Source: Eucommia ulmoides (Eukaryota; Streptophyta; Magnoliopsida; Garryales; Eucommiaceae). Taken from it: DNA of 64,000 bases. This document shows positions 24,241 to 36,265 of the stretch, one piece after another (the first letter of the stretch is position 1; every line of letters begins with the position of its first letter). The notes under the pieces were generated by a model that saw only the letters and a program-made list of their open reading frames with translations, was not told the DNA's origin and did not search any database. The translations under genes and the position numbers were made by a program. The stretch covers positions 40,359,712 to 40,423,711 of the forward strand of contig CM028335.1 of the NCBI GenBank assembly GCA_016647705.1, given 5' to 3'.

Positions 24241-25382
24241 GATTGGAAATCATTACCAATCATTGTACTTCTTCAAATCCTATTGGCTGCACATGGGTTC
24301 ATTAATGGCATGATGTGACCCTTCTGGTTCGGGTTAGGGGCTAAGTAGCAGTTAGTTTTACTATTTTGTTTTAGTTGCCATTAATGCTTTCCGAGTACAA
24401 TGTATGTAGTCAAGACATGTCTCCATTACATTTAATGCTCCATGGTGAGTTATTTCTTGGTGAAGACACATTCAGTTGAATTTGGATTGAATTGGGTTAA
24501 CTTTCCTTGTAACCGATGGTTGGGTTTCTTAGTTACCCCTAGATATTTTGGTGAAAATATCTAGATTCAATGAATCCATTCAATCCATATCATCCCAAGA
24601 ATTTATTTCTTAATGGGATGGGCATTCAATGCTCATTAAATTCCTAACTTAGGTGTTGAACCGAATAGATTTAGTTTTGATAACGGTTGGTTACCTCCTA
24701 AGTGTCTTGGTTGCTCCCTTAGATATTTTGTGTAGAGAATATATAGGGGTTATTTGGTTATTTCAAGGATCCTTTTTGGGCCTTTAAATGATGGTTAGAC
24801 CCTTAATTCATTGGGCCTAGGGTGGTTTGTCAAGACAACTTGGATTTTATGTAAATCCAAATCACACCCAATTCCTTAATCACATTTGTGATTTAGGGAT
24901 TTATCATGACCTTTACAAGCCTTTAACAAGGTCTCTTGTATTATTTCTGGTTGGGATTTGATATAGTATGCATAAATGAAATGATTATTTTTGGTGTTAA
25001 ACCGACAAGATTCAGTGATAGTAAATGTTTTAGGGTTAGGGTAGGTAACCAGAGTAATTTGTTGGAATACCCTATAATTAAAGGGTAATGGCTAATTTTT
25101 ATTTATACTAAATATGATTTAATGAAAATCAATCTTTAATAAATTCAATTTAGACCCCCTTAAATTATGGAATTTTCGAAGTTGACTCGAAACTTTTACT
25201 TAGTTGAATTTGGTCAAATTTAACAGTTTTTATTTTTCTCATGTTTTTTGGGCATTTTTCTGTATTATATAGTGTGATATTTAGTATAAATTCATTCCCT
25301 TAAAACCAAGTTTAAAGTTTATCTGCATTTATACTGGATTCGACACTGGCCGGGTGGGACAAAATGCGGTGTCTACAGTGAT

Positions 25383-26745
25383 GATTCATCTATGCTTGTT
25401 TTGATGGCTACTGGAGATGAGGTAACAAAATGTTCCAGTACTTACCCTTTAGATTTCAATGATTTATTTCATATTTATCAAAAACTAACGCATGATTATA
25501 AAAACCAATGTTCTCATATTAATGCCCTATAAAGTACAATTAAAACACTTAACAAGCAAGTGATGAAATTCGAATCTGAAAACATTGAATAGAAGTTCAA
25601 AATTTCTAATTTACATTCAATAGTTCTCAAATTCGTAGGTGGTGAAAATAATTTAAAAATTCTTTTGGGGAGTTCATAAGGTATTTTCGACAAGACTGGA
25701 ATTGAGTTTCAGAAAAATCTTAAACAAATGAGATTTCATAAATTCTTTTATGAAACTAGGAATCTTGTTAGATGTTTTAAATGTAACATTATGGGGGTAT
25801 ACCATTAGTAAATGATTTTCTAAAGTATCTAAATGCAGACAAGTTTGGGTTCCTAAATGAACTAAAATTGTCCCGACTAACAAGATTGGACCCACAGAGA
25901 TTGGGTACCACTTAAGAACTATTGGAGGTGATCCTTGTAGGTTATTCTCCAAGCATCAATAGGTAAATAAAAATGGTTCCTGGTTAATGATTATTCTCGG
26001 CACATGATGGGTGACAAATCAAAATTCACGTCTTTTACACCTAAAGACGGAGGTCATGTGATGTTTGGAGATAACGCAAATGGTAAAATTATCAGTATAT
26101 GTAATATCGGTAATGAGTCTACTATTATTAAAGATGTTCTCCTAGTAGACGGTCTTAAACATAACCTACTCAATATTAGTCAACTAAGTGATAAAGGTTA
26201 TAATGTGATTTTTGATCATGATAGATGCATTATTAAAAATGGGCATGATAGTAGGATATTACTTCTTGCATCATGTTTTGAAAATGTTGATACATGTTCA
26301 TTTAATGACTTCTCTTCGCAACATTTATCATGTTTAAATGCATTATCTGAGAATAGTTGGTTATGATATAGACGACTTGGGCATGTTAGTATGGAGTTAA
26401 TTTCAAATCTGTCTAAGAAGAGTCTTGTACGTGGCTTACCTACTTTAAAGCATGTGAATGATAAAGTATGTGATACATGTCAACTAGGTAAGCAATTTAG
26501 ATCATCATTTAAGAAGAAGTTGCATATATCCACATCTAAATGTCTGGAATTGTTGCATCTTGATTTATTTGGTGCGAATGCCATTACTAGTTTAGGAGGT
26601 AAATTTTATGCATTCGTGATCGTGGATGATTATTTTAGATTTACATGGGTATTTTTCCCAGCTAAGAAGAGTGAATCTGCTTCTACATTCTCTAAGTTTT
26701 GTAAACGTGTTCAAAATGAGAAACAATATTGCATTATTAACATCC
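25383..26745 (+). pseudogene. Copia element A, pol 5' part
   Basis: This continues gag (SSMLVLMATGDEVTK). Next is the protease site, where the usual WxLDSGCSRHM reads WFLVNDYSRHM, so the catalytic Asp position is changed. The pre-integrase HHCC region follows (RLGHVSMELISNL; CDTCQLGKQF at 26468-26497). The start of the integrase core follows (LLHLDLFGANAI; FVIVDDY). Collinearity ends near 26745 inside the core. A stop at 26365 and frame breaks before 26004 show it is dead. Confidence 0.88.
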
Positions 26746-27572
26746 GAGCAAACGTTCAAACGAGCTTTGTTGGACGCTTGGCCCACCAGCCATGGGCTTT
26801 GGAGTAGCACGACCCAATGTTTCTAGGCAAAGCTACTAGAGTCCCAACCCAGGCTATGATGAACTGGTACCCTTTGTTGGACCGAGCCGGTAGAGCCATG
26901 CTGGCCAGGAGGCAAGACTAGATTTACCATCATTTGGGGCCAAAAAAAATTATAATTTTTGTGTTTTTGGGTAAAGGTTTTTATTGTTTAACCCTTATTG
27001 ATGAGTTAACGAAGAAATAAAACCAAACAAGCAGTTAAGTTGTTTGTTTGTCGAATCCATACAAGTAACTTATTTTTTAATCCTTGTTAGTTGAAAAAGA
27101 ACATTTAACCGACAAATTTTCCCTTGAGTATATAATGAAGAAACCCTAACGTTCTCTTTCATTTTTCAACCGACCTCTTTCTCTATCTTCATTTTTAGCC
27201 GCAACCCTCACAACCTTTTCTCTTTCTCCCTCTCCATTTCTTCTCAAATCTAGATGACGTCTGCCGCTGTGCTCTCTCTCTCTCTCTCTCTCTTTCTCTC
27301 AGGTCTAGAGAATTCCAAGTCTAAAAAAAACCCAGACCTGTCGTTCATGTTGAACGTGTTTGTCATGCGTATGGGTCATGGTTCGCCATTTGTGGTAAAA
27401 TCTCTCTCTCTTTCTCTTAGATCTAAAAAATTCTAGATCTAAGAAAATTTTCGTTGTTCGTGAGAGTAGTGGTTTGATGTTCGTGGTCGTCATTCTCTCT
27501 TTCTCTCAAATCTAGAAAATTCAAATTCTGGAAAAAATGTGGCCTTCGTGCTTGCCGTTTGTGTGAGTCATA

Positions 27573-27657
<85 letters not shown>

Positions 27658-28399
27658 TCTGTAAAATTCCAAATCTAAAATTTCCAGATCTGAAGCCACT
27701 ATCTAATTAATGTTCGCTACTACCATTCGCAATGAGTTTTGTTTTTTGTCAATGTTCATTTCGATGCGTGTTTTGGTAAATATTCATGTGGTGGTGAAAT
27801 GTTCAGACTGGTTTGTTTTTCGTTAATCTTAGTTTTTTTTTCCCAATATTTTTTACCTCTGGAATGTTACGCGAATATTCACTCAAATGATACGTTAGTA
27901 AAAATGTTCAAAAATTCGAGAATGTTTACTTACTCGAACAACAAGAATGTTTACGAATATTTATCTTCAATTTCAAGTTATAAAGTGGACGAACATGATA
28001 CCGGATAATTATATTAACATCCATATCAATACACAAATGATATGCGAACATTTACACAAATTATATGAAAACGTATAATCACATACACGCATCATAAAAC
28101 ATGAATATTCATGTATTGTTATATTTTACATGATGAAATTTTATGTAAATAAAAGAAAATTGATGGTCAAACAATGAGAAGTATTTTTCATTTTATAATT
28201 TCTCTATTTCGCTTTTGAATATCCATAGGGGTGCCCACGCTGTCAGGATCCATCGCGACAAGCATACACGAAGATCAGGAGTGCATTGATCTTACAGTTG
28301 ACTCGAATTACATAGATTCCAAATTAATTAGTGTGCCGTCACAACCACGTTGGCATGGAACGTTCATCAATTGATTCAATTATCCTCAAGGACTACCAT
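26746..28399. other. Intergenic region between copia remnant and reductase gene
   Basis: No gene is supported. 27240-27700 has degenerate repeats combining TC runs with AGATCTAGAAAATTC-type palindromic motifs, and a compound (TC)n(TA)n microsatellite at 27574-27653. An open frame at 27739-28008 is AT-rich and looks like nothing I recognise. 28230-28370 could be a weak exon fragment (VPSQPRWHGTFIN, then stop) but I cannot assign it. Confidence 0.6.
27574..27653 (+). repeat. (TC)n(TA)n compound microsatellite
   Basis: About 45 bases of TC repeats pass directly into about 34 bases of TA repeats. It is likely variable in length between individuals. Confidence 0.97.
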
Positions 28400-28660
28400 T
28401 ATTTTATTTGAATATATATATATAGAGTTATAAATATAATAAATTACAAGAACAAAAAAAATTGAAGTTAAAAAAAAAAGAATCATAATATCAGCTACTA
28501 TAAGGTCTTTATCTTCGAAGATTGGTAGCGTGAAGCTGAGTCTTGTCACTTTCCTTTCCGTACATGCATGCTTTGCTCCAATAATCTGCCTTTGCAAGTA
28601 TGATTTACCCTAGTTCTCTGCTGCTTCAACTCTTAACAAAGGGTTGCCATTGACAGAAAA
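28400..28660 (-). other. Likely 3' UTR of the reductase gene
   Basis: This is sequence after the stop codon at 28661-28663 on the minus strand. It is moderately AT-rich and becomes T-rich near 28440-28490 (a plant far-upstream type signal). No perfect AATAAA was seen, so the 3' end is inferred. Confidence 0.4.
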
Positions 28661-31600
28661 TTACCATACATCTCGCAAATACCTCCCAGCAAGTTGAAGG
28701 TTCTTCACCATCCCCTCGGCTTCCGAGTTATCTAAAGAACCCTGAAATCAAACAACATATTTCTTCATAAGCTTCCGCACCCAAAAAAACAATTGGAAAG
28801 AGTAGGCGAGGAAAAACTAAGAAAAACAGAAAAAATAATAAAAAAAAGATTTTGGATTTTTGATGTAGTGGGGAAACGGGCCTTTTGGGGTCCCAAATGA
28901 GTTCAATTAGTTTGATGTTTACTGAGTTGTCAATATCACAAGCATTGCAACCAATAGAAAAGTTGTGGACATGGACAAGCCCCACACTCCAAAAAGACTC
29001 TCTCACTCCACATAAAGGATTTGGAGGGTAGTTGATCCAACTGAACAACCACACGTTATAGGTGGTAGGTAGAAAACATACCACTTTCTTGTAAACTATC
29101 CTACCTAAGATTGGGATGGGATCAGGTGATCTGAATCCAAAAAATAGTATTCATATCACAAACAGATCACCGGATGAGATTACTTTTATCCATATGTACA
29201 TGAATACAGCGGATTCAATATGGATCGGATTATACAATTAGTCAGATTGGATCTTCGTAAGATGGATCTAAATCCGTATCCAATCGATTAATTAGTCGGA
29301 TTATTGGATACGGTCATAAACGATTACCGGATCGTGTACCTTGATCCATATCTGGATAAATGAATCATATTTGGATTGAAATCCAATCCATTAACAGCCC
29401 TAATCTGAACATACCTGCTCTTGCACAATGGCATGAAGAGTTCGGTGCACATCTCTGGCCATTCCTTTGGCATCACCACAGACGTATAAGTATGCTCCCT
29501 GAGAAATCATGTTCCAAATATCTGAAGCCTGCATAAACGAAATGAAACCACATGCTTAACATCTAAAAAGAAAAGGAGATATGTCATAAAATCTCTACAT
29601 AGACTGTGGTCACAAGGCTCCCATACGTTTTGAGCCATTTTATGCTGCACATATTCCTTTGAAGGTCCCTCTCTTGAGAACGCGACGATTAGCTCTGAAA
29701 GTGATCCAGTTTCCACAAAGCTATTTAATTCATCTTCATAGATATAGTCCTGGAAGAGAGCAGATTATATCACCATTTGTTTTTAACTGAATGATTCTAT
29801 TCGACGAGCAATGGCATAGAAGTGGATCAGAAAATCACTAACCAATTTGCGGTTCCGGCATCCAAAGTATAACACAGATGGTCCCAATTCCACTCCTCCT
29901 TCCTTCAAAGCTAATCTTTCCTGGAACAATGGCATAAATATTAGCTTATGTTTGACGCAATATCAAGCAAAACAGAAAACTAAATAATATGGGAAGTATT
30001 GCATCAAACCTGAAGGAAACCCCTAAAAGGTGCCAGTCCAGTGCCAGGGCCAATCATAATAATAGGTGCTTTTGTATCAGCAGGAAGTTTGAAATTGGAC
30101 TGACGAACAAAAATTGGTGCCCAGCTGCAGTCACGGCTTTCCTCCAAGGGCACAGCATTCTGAGTAAGTGATGATATAAAAGGATATGAGGCTAGGAATT
30201 ATGAAAACTACATCATTTGAGCTAAATATATGTCCGGTCAGAATTTAGCAAGTATAAGAAATCTAAAGTAAATCTGAAAAACCTAAGAGAAGTACAACTG
30301 ATGATTCTTTTTCCTCAAGATACAACTTAACCGCCAAAATTTTGAATAGAATAAAAACAAATACCTTCATCCAAGTTGAACACACTCCTCTGTGAATTCT
30401 TCCGGTGGGGGTTTGCTCGTAAACTAAAGCACAAGTCACATGAATCCTTGATGGCGCCATCCTATAGAATATATTTCATACTAATAAGTAAATGAAATCA
30501 AATGAAGAAAGAAGCGAGGCAATTGAAACAACCTATTTTTTCAGGTATATTTAACATAGAAAGTAAAATAAAAAATGAAAAAATAGATCACTATAACACC
30601 AGGAAAAAATATAAACTCCTTCAAATACTGGTGACGGGACATGCTAAAATTCCTCTGAATACTCTATGGTTGCATTTGGATTGATAGATTTGAAATCAAT
30701 GAATTTGCAGTTGATAATTAGAACTTGAATTTAAAATTTATACTAAGAGATGAACATCAACAAACTACAAACATACTAATTGATTTGAAATGACTTGCTA
30801 AAAGAAGTTTGTTGAAACCTATCCTACTAGTTTTTTCCCTCTAAACTTGCTTTTAGAGTCCTATGCTACCCCTAAATACTATTTACTTTGATGAACAATA
30901 TTTTTATTCAATGAAAATGCTTAAATCACTTGATATCAAATCTATCCATTCAAATGGAGCCTATGAGATTTCTCTTCATAATGCTTTTTCTTCTGTCATT
31001 CAAAGAAGTTTGGTTTTCACACCCGTAACTCCTTTGCATGCCTTTCAACATGAAGAAACAAGTCAAACACAAGCATAGCAATTCTATCAAATGGTCACTC
31101 GAATTTTTATTTAACCCTATAGAATTAGCAAATATATGGATGACGTCTATGATATATAATATCAAGTCATCATTTACCACTTCAAGTTCTTTAATAAAAG
31201 GCAGTTGTCAAATGCAGCACTAGACCATTTTCTAGCTCTGGGTGTCGTTAGGTGCGTAATACAGCTCTCAAATTTATTTTGTGGTTAAATAGAAAAAAAT
31301 AATAAGGAATCAGCACTACATTTCTTAATAAGTATATACAAGCTGGACTACATCATAATAGCTCAATAAAAGAAATAAAGGAGTCTGATCACCTGGGTGA
31401 GGAAGAAATGGAGTAGTATCTGGGTTGCAAGCGTGGAGAGATTGCTGCAAAAAAAACTCCAAGGGAGGGCTTGGCTGATGGGAACTCTGCCATGACGTCA
31501 AGGAGGCTTCGCTGTTCAGCAACTATCCATTGTGCATATTCATCCTAAATATGGAAAAGATGCATTTCCATCAGATTCATATGAACCGCACAGCCTGGAA

Positions 31601-32230
31601 AATTCAATAACGAAGTTGGGAATGAAGACAAACCTTTCCAGCAGGGGATGCAAGATGTCTTAATCGATCACTCTCATTTGCTTCCGAACAATGAGCAGCT
31701 AAAGCAATCAGAGAAGACTGCAAAAAACACGAATATTTAAGTAAATAATATACAGACCACATCTATGGATCTGTTATGAAATATGTATACCTTCTTGGGA
31801 GAACTCAAAAGATCAGCATATCTAGTCAGTGCTGTTCTTAAATTGCAAGGAGGGAATGGAGGTGGCAATGAGCTTCCATTAAGTGGTGTGCCATCCTCTT
31901 CGTCAGTGTGAATGGAGAAATAAGTACATGGTGGTAACCCTAACAACCTTTCGGCTTCATCAACTGTTTCAATGAAATTCTCACAGTAGACACCAACATG
32001 GTCACCAGTTCCGTATCTGAGAATAAGGAGAACAAATTAGGACAAATAAGCAAAATTTAACACCCAAAAGCACTTATCCACGTGTGAGATCTATCATCCA
32101 ACCATGTTTTCATTAATCAGCATTATTAGTGAAAATTTTAGATTAGAATAATCAATTGATAATTCAACTAGTAGCAGATAGTGGAGATGATGATCAATGC
32201 ATTGAAGATGACTTTGCTGCATGGTAGTGG

Positions 32231-32279
<49 letters not shown>

Positions 32280-33272
32280 AGACCATACCATCCTCTTCTA
32301 TAGTTCTCTATAGACCTAAAATTTCAGAATCAGTGTGGCCTGGTCCATTTGTATAGAGATCTCCAGCAAGAGTGATCCACCCCCAATAGGCCACACATCC
32401 AATGATACATCCAATCTTGGGCCAGTGGCCTGTTTTGTAAAATTGATCCAGATGTAACCGTATTATGTGTAATGAATAGTATACTTAACTGGCCTTTCAT
32501 TTCAGTAATAACCCAGTATCAATTTCAGTAATAACCCAGTATCAGCCCTAAAATCCAAGGCATGACAAACACAACATTGTAATAACAGGACGTTTTGCAG
32601 TGCCCTAAAGGAACAAGATGCCCAAATCTGAGTCATTTGGAAGAGCAACTTACGCAAGGCCTGTGCCAGAAATGTCAAATTCAAGGTGAGTGCAAGAACG
32701 ATCAGATGCAGGAGTATGTAGCTCCCTTCTCACAGCTACATTAGACCTTCAACCAGAAAAAAAAAAAAAAAAAAAGGGAAAAAGGGAAAAGAAACAGACA
32801 TATTAGATATCAAGAAATAGATATCAAGAAAAGGCAAGATCAAGTACAATCCAGAAACTACATGATATTTGAGGCTTATTAGGTACCTGCAAGGATGTTG
32901 AGCATCATAAACAGCATGACCATTAGCTTTATGCAAGCCATTTTCTAGAAGTGATGCATCTGGATTGTCATGGAAAACAACTCTATATTCCGGAATAGCA
33001 GCAGTGTATGGAGTAGTCACAGTTGTATCATCCTCGTCCAGCAGCAACTTATCTAACTCAGGCCACACTAGTTCTCGCCTGGACCATCAACAGAGAAATG
33101 GTCCATTTAGCATTTTAGCGGCAATTTTAGGTCTATAGAGAACTATAGAAGAGGATGGTATGGTCTAGAAGAGAGAGAGAGCGAGAGAGAGAGAGAGAGA
33201 GAGAGAGACCAGGCCACACTGATTCCGAAATTTTAGGTCTATAGAGAAATATAGAAGAGGATGGTATGGTCT

Positions 33273-33309
<37 letters not shown>

Positions 33310-36013
33310 CCACTACCATGCAGCAAAGTCATCTTCAATGCATTGATCATCATCTCCTAGACCCAAGGGAAGAAGGCGATTTCCACCTGCATCCAAAGGA
33401 AAACATTACGGGTAGGAAAACATATTTAGCAACAAGAGAAATATAATAAAATCATATCAAAGGGACTTTTTTGATGAAAATCATCAGCTAATTTTTGAAT
33501 CCACAAGACTAACTTTTTTTATTCAATCCAACTCTTTTGAATGACTAATGTCGACTCTCTATAGATTCAACTTTGTTTTATTGTAAATATCATCTATGCA
33601 CAAGAACAGTAAGCATTACCAAAATGTTAAAAAGTGAAAAACTGCAATGAGTTATTTACTTGAATGGCAGAAAGACATCTTCCAAAATTTCAAGCATACC
33701 AAATTTTGGACTAAGAAACTCACTGAATTATGAGCTTGTATCAGGGAAGATATCTACTCAAACGACCAGAATGCAAATTATTGCAGAACTAATGTATCAA
33801 TGACAGAACAATTCAAAGTAGTTAACCTTGAAGACTACCTATGCTAGTTTATAGTATTAAAGTCAAGAAAAATCCAAAATAATAATGGCCTTTTTAGTCT
33901 TATGAGTTATGACAACGAAAATCCATTTGGTTATAGCCTTTGTAACACATTTTTATACTCTGAACATTTTTTTCAAATACCAATCAATCACCTCCACTTT
34001 TAATATTCTACCTTTTTTTTATGTATGTTAAAGCATCTAATTCTTTTAAAAAAAGAAGAAAAAAAATACCTTCTTTCTTTGTCATCATATCTTTTTGCAT
34101 AATTTCCAATTAATCACATCACCCATATTTTGAATTTTCTAAAAACGCTACTAATAAGATTCAATTTTTAAATTTTTTTAGTAAACCAAAAAATTTGGTA
34201 ATTATCAAAAACTCTTTTCAGAATTTTTAAATGTTCCAAAAAATGTTTTGCAATTACAAACCAAACAAGCCCCAAGTGTGGGATAGGATAAGTTTGAATA
34301 ATTTAAGCCTAGAGTCACTGGACTAAAGTTATACATCTACAGTTATTCACACCAACTTTGTTTTTGTTTTTTCAAAGAAAAAGGTAAATATTGAAAAGGA
34401 AGCAAACAAGGCCGATAAATGAAAAGAAAAATACTCCTGTACAAGCATCCTCTTGAAATTAATAACCTCGCATCAAACCAATAATTGCAAAATCCAAAAA
34501 AACATCATAATTTTCCAGGTGAAGAATAACCTAGACAAAAGAAAACATACCATGCTCTGCAAGGAGCTCATCCACTATTTTCCCAATCTGTTTTAACACG
34601 AAACAACAACCAAAATAACTTTAGCAAAGAGGCACAAAGTGCTTAAAATGCGTATGTATACCTCATGAAAGCAAAAATGTAAGTATAGTAATAAAGAGGA
34701 TTAGGATCTCGGTTGAACCTTGTTAAAATGCTCATATTGCCTGTTGCCAAGGCCAAATACAGCATACTGAAGATTTTTAAGGCAATCGCCTCTGTCTTTA
34801 CCCTGTATGCAACCGATTACCAGAAAACAAGTACAGATTCAAGCTTAGAAAATAAGAATAAGTAATAAAAATTATTAAAGATAATTCACTAAAAATTTAA
34901 AGAATGAAAAATTCACCTCTACAAGCCACTTATAAAACCTTGCCGCGTTGTCAGTTGGCTCACCATCTCCATATCTGCACCATCAACAATCAATCAACCC
35001 AAATTGATTCGTGCGTGTGTTGGGTGGAGGGTGGGGAGGGGGGTACTATTAAAGATTACATCTTTCTTCACTTAAACAGCTCCGAAGAATTAATACTCAC
35101 GTTGCCACAAAGAAAAACGCTGAAGTTTCTTTCTTCAATTTCTCCTCATACTCTTCATTATCAGCGGCATAATCATCCTATAACCAATAATTTCAGCAGG
35201 ATCATCAACATTGCAAGTCAAAATACAAAATGTGCTTATGCCAATGTGAATTAGTTATATACAGATTAAGTCGAAGTAAACTAAATTTATCAATCATGAA
35301 GTGAGTCATTCATCTCGATAGAAAATTCAAGTGCCCAGTCTTATGTTACATACGCCCGTAAGGTTGCCTGGATATAAACGCATACGGACGAGGGTACATT
35401 TTTCATACAGTCAAGTAAAAACAAGAGAGAGAGAGAGAGAGTTCAACTCACCAAATCGGTCACCATAAAGTTAGCCTTTTCATATCGTGCATTGGCTTCC
35501 TCAGCAAGTGCCTAGAAAATACGAACAAATTATTAATAAAGGATGAAGAATTCAAAGTAAAAGAGACAGCTGAACAAAAGTTGCAGACTACGAAAAGCAA
35601 ATAGAAGAATAACAAATTCCAATGACTCCAAACAATCCGATTGCCTCCAAAATAGGACAAACCTTGGCGAAGCCTTCAGCTGTACCGGTCTGTGTACCGA
35701 AGAAAACAGTGACCTTCCTCTTCCCGTCGTCGACCTCTTGCACCGGTTCAACTGACTTCGTCTGTATTGGCTTAGGAGGCTCCCGTGACTTCACCGATGT
35801 TCGCCCAGACGATATCCGCCGGAATAAGACGGCTACGCAACCAACCAGAACTACCACAGACGTGGTCAATATCATCATCAGCTCCCGATTTTCCAATAGC
35901 ATCGCCACCGCCGGTGAGACAATCAACGACTCTCCGGAATCCGACATGTTTGACGGATCAATTTTACCTCCTTTCAGAATCTCGGCCATCAAATCAAACG
36001 GAGATACCTTCAT
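28661..36013 (-). CDS. CPR2: NADPH-cytochrome P450 reductase, class II
   Basis: The protein transfers electrons from NADPH through FAD and FMN to ER cytochromes P450, such as cinnamate 4-hydroxylase. The joined product is 708 residues, usual for plant class II (ATR2-like) enzymes. It has an N-terminal [16 protein letters not shown] start, a membrane anchor at about 46-64, an FMN loop GTQTGTAEG (106-114), [12 protein letters not shown] (162-173), and [11 protein letters not shown] (198-208). FAD motifs are RYYSISSSP (486-494) and GVCSTW (520-525). NADPH motifs are [12 protein letters not shown] (564-575) and [14 protein letters not shown] (659-672), with terminal W708. Residues matching the hydride-transfer set (S489, C661, D706, W708) are present. 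No stop or frameshift lies in the exons, so it should be functional. Homologues sometimes have a slightly longer N-terminus. The span includes introns. Confidence 0.97.
29100..29410. repeat. MITE-like GGATCC/GATCCGGAT-rich stretch in intron 17
   Basis: Repeated GGATC and ATCCG words in both orientations fill most of this intron segment, ending in CAATCCATTAACAGCCCTA. Similar sequences are common non-autonomous insertions in plant introns. No clear terminal repeats or target duplication were found, so the class is unproven. Confidence 0.45.
32183..32345 (+). repeat. Inverted copy of exon 7/intron 7 junction in intron 9
   Basis: The plus strand reads GGAGATGATGATCAATGCAT onward through the last 41 bases of exon 7, the donor GTAGTGGG, the CT tract and the following 80 or so bases of intron 7. 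The gene is on the minus strand, so this copy is antisense to the transcript and can pair with 33205-33357. It includes a (CT)n run at 32235-32276. Confidence 0.93.
33128..33305 (-). repeat. Tandem duplication with GA tracts in intron 7
   Basis: TTTTAGGTCTATAGAGAA plus AGAAGAGGATGGTATGGTCT and a following GA run occur twice, at 33125-33208 and 33232-33305, differing at one or two positions and in tract length. It lies between exons 7 and 8. Confidence 0.92.
33205..33357 (-). repeat. Partner arm: exon 7 3' end plus intron 7 start
   Basis: This is the original of the copy at 32183-32345 (reverse complement, with a few substitutions and a different GA-tract length). It spans the 3' 41 bases of exon 7 and its splice donor. 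The arms flank exons 8 and 9. Confidence 0.93.
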
Positions 36014-36114
36014 GTTGCTCGATTGCGTATTAATATTAAAATATAAATACGCAAGTGCGCGTATGATTGTCAGATTCCGGTGACGAAGTTGACGTTTGGG
36101 CGGCGAGAAAAACG

Positions 36115-36131
36115 GAGAGAGAGAGAGAGAG
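36115..36131 (-). promoter_or_regulatory. CT-rich tract in the reductase 5' leader
   Basis: On the coding strand this is a 17-base CT repeat, about 100 bases upstream of the ATG. Pyrimidine repeats are frequent in plant 5' leaders and near start sites. Effect on expression is inferred only. Confidence 0.5.
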
Positions 36132-36220
36132 TTATGACAATTTTACTAGTACGTCGCACGCCTTTAAATTAGTTAGGTGGTTGTTGGTGAAGTTTGGAGA
36201 GACCGGAAGAGAAAGAGCGG

Positions 36221-36228
36221 TTTATAAA
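36221..36228 (-). promoter_or_regulatory. Likely TATA box of the reductase gene
   Basis: TTTATAAA (palindromic) lies 208 bases upstream of the ATG and would place transcription start near 36190, leaving a leader of about 180 bases. No other strong TATA element is closer. Confidence 0.5.
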
Positions 36229-36265
36229 GGCAGCCGAATAAAAGAGAGGGGACTAGACTAACGCG

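Larger units (their letters stand above)
10125..25377 (+). mobile_element. Large LTR (probably solo) split by nested insertions
   Basis: The segment starts TGACGCACCCCGG and ends GGTGTCTACA. It is flanked by perfect 5-base duplications, GTGAT at 10120-10124 and 25378-25382, and copia gag/pol reads on across it. Its own sequence is 10125-11170, 15237-16282 and 24246-25377, about 3.2 kb, with no pol domain, so I read it as a solo LTR or a very reduced element. It shares the GAGTTGCCAC...GGCACC block with 46980-47180, a motif common in LTRs of plant retrotransposons. The lineage is not certain. Confidence 0.7.
28661..36013 (-). other. CPR2: Exon-intron structure of the reductase gene
   Basis: Coding exons in transcript order: 36013-35663, 35511-35452, 35177-35101, 34974-34917, 34802-34719, 34587-34551, 33386-33317, 33078-32887, 32746-32654, 32016-31791, 31717-31634, 31544-31393, 30461-30365, 30159-30010, 29920-29843, 29749-29627, 29528-29415, 28741-28661. 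Each border shows GT and AG, and the lengths sum to 2127 bases (708 codons plus stop). The stop-like TAG after the Trp codon in exon 7 is part of the donor GTAGTG. The longest introns are intron 6 (about 1.16 kb), intron 12 (0.93 kb), intron 17 (0.67 kb) and intron 9 (0.64 kb). Confidence 0.95.

Noticed and set aside
27739..28008. 89-codon open frame upstream of the gene's 3' end
   Set aside because: It is AT-rich with no recognised domain and contains repeated GAAC/GTTC words, consistent with non-coding repeat.
28230..28370. Possible terminal exon encoding VPSQPRWHGTFIN
   Set aside because: No upstream exon, splice context or family match that I can defend.
33299..33320. TAG stop directly after the Trp codon in reductase exon 7
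   Set aside because: The TAG is within the splice donor GTAGTGGG. Exon 7 ends at 33317 in GCATG, and joining to exon 8 at 33078 restores the Trp-Arg codons.
35588..35662. Extension of the reductase first exon into [13 protein letters not shown]
   Set aside because: This is read-through of intron 1. A GT donor follows the AAG codon at 35663, and exon 2 at 35511 continues the conserved ALAEEA stretch.
35622..36083. 153-codon plus-strand frame opposite reductase exon 1
   Set aside because: It is the antisense shadow of a GC-richer coding exon.
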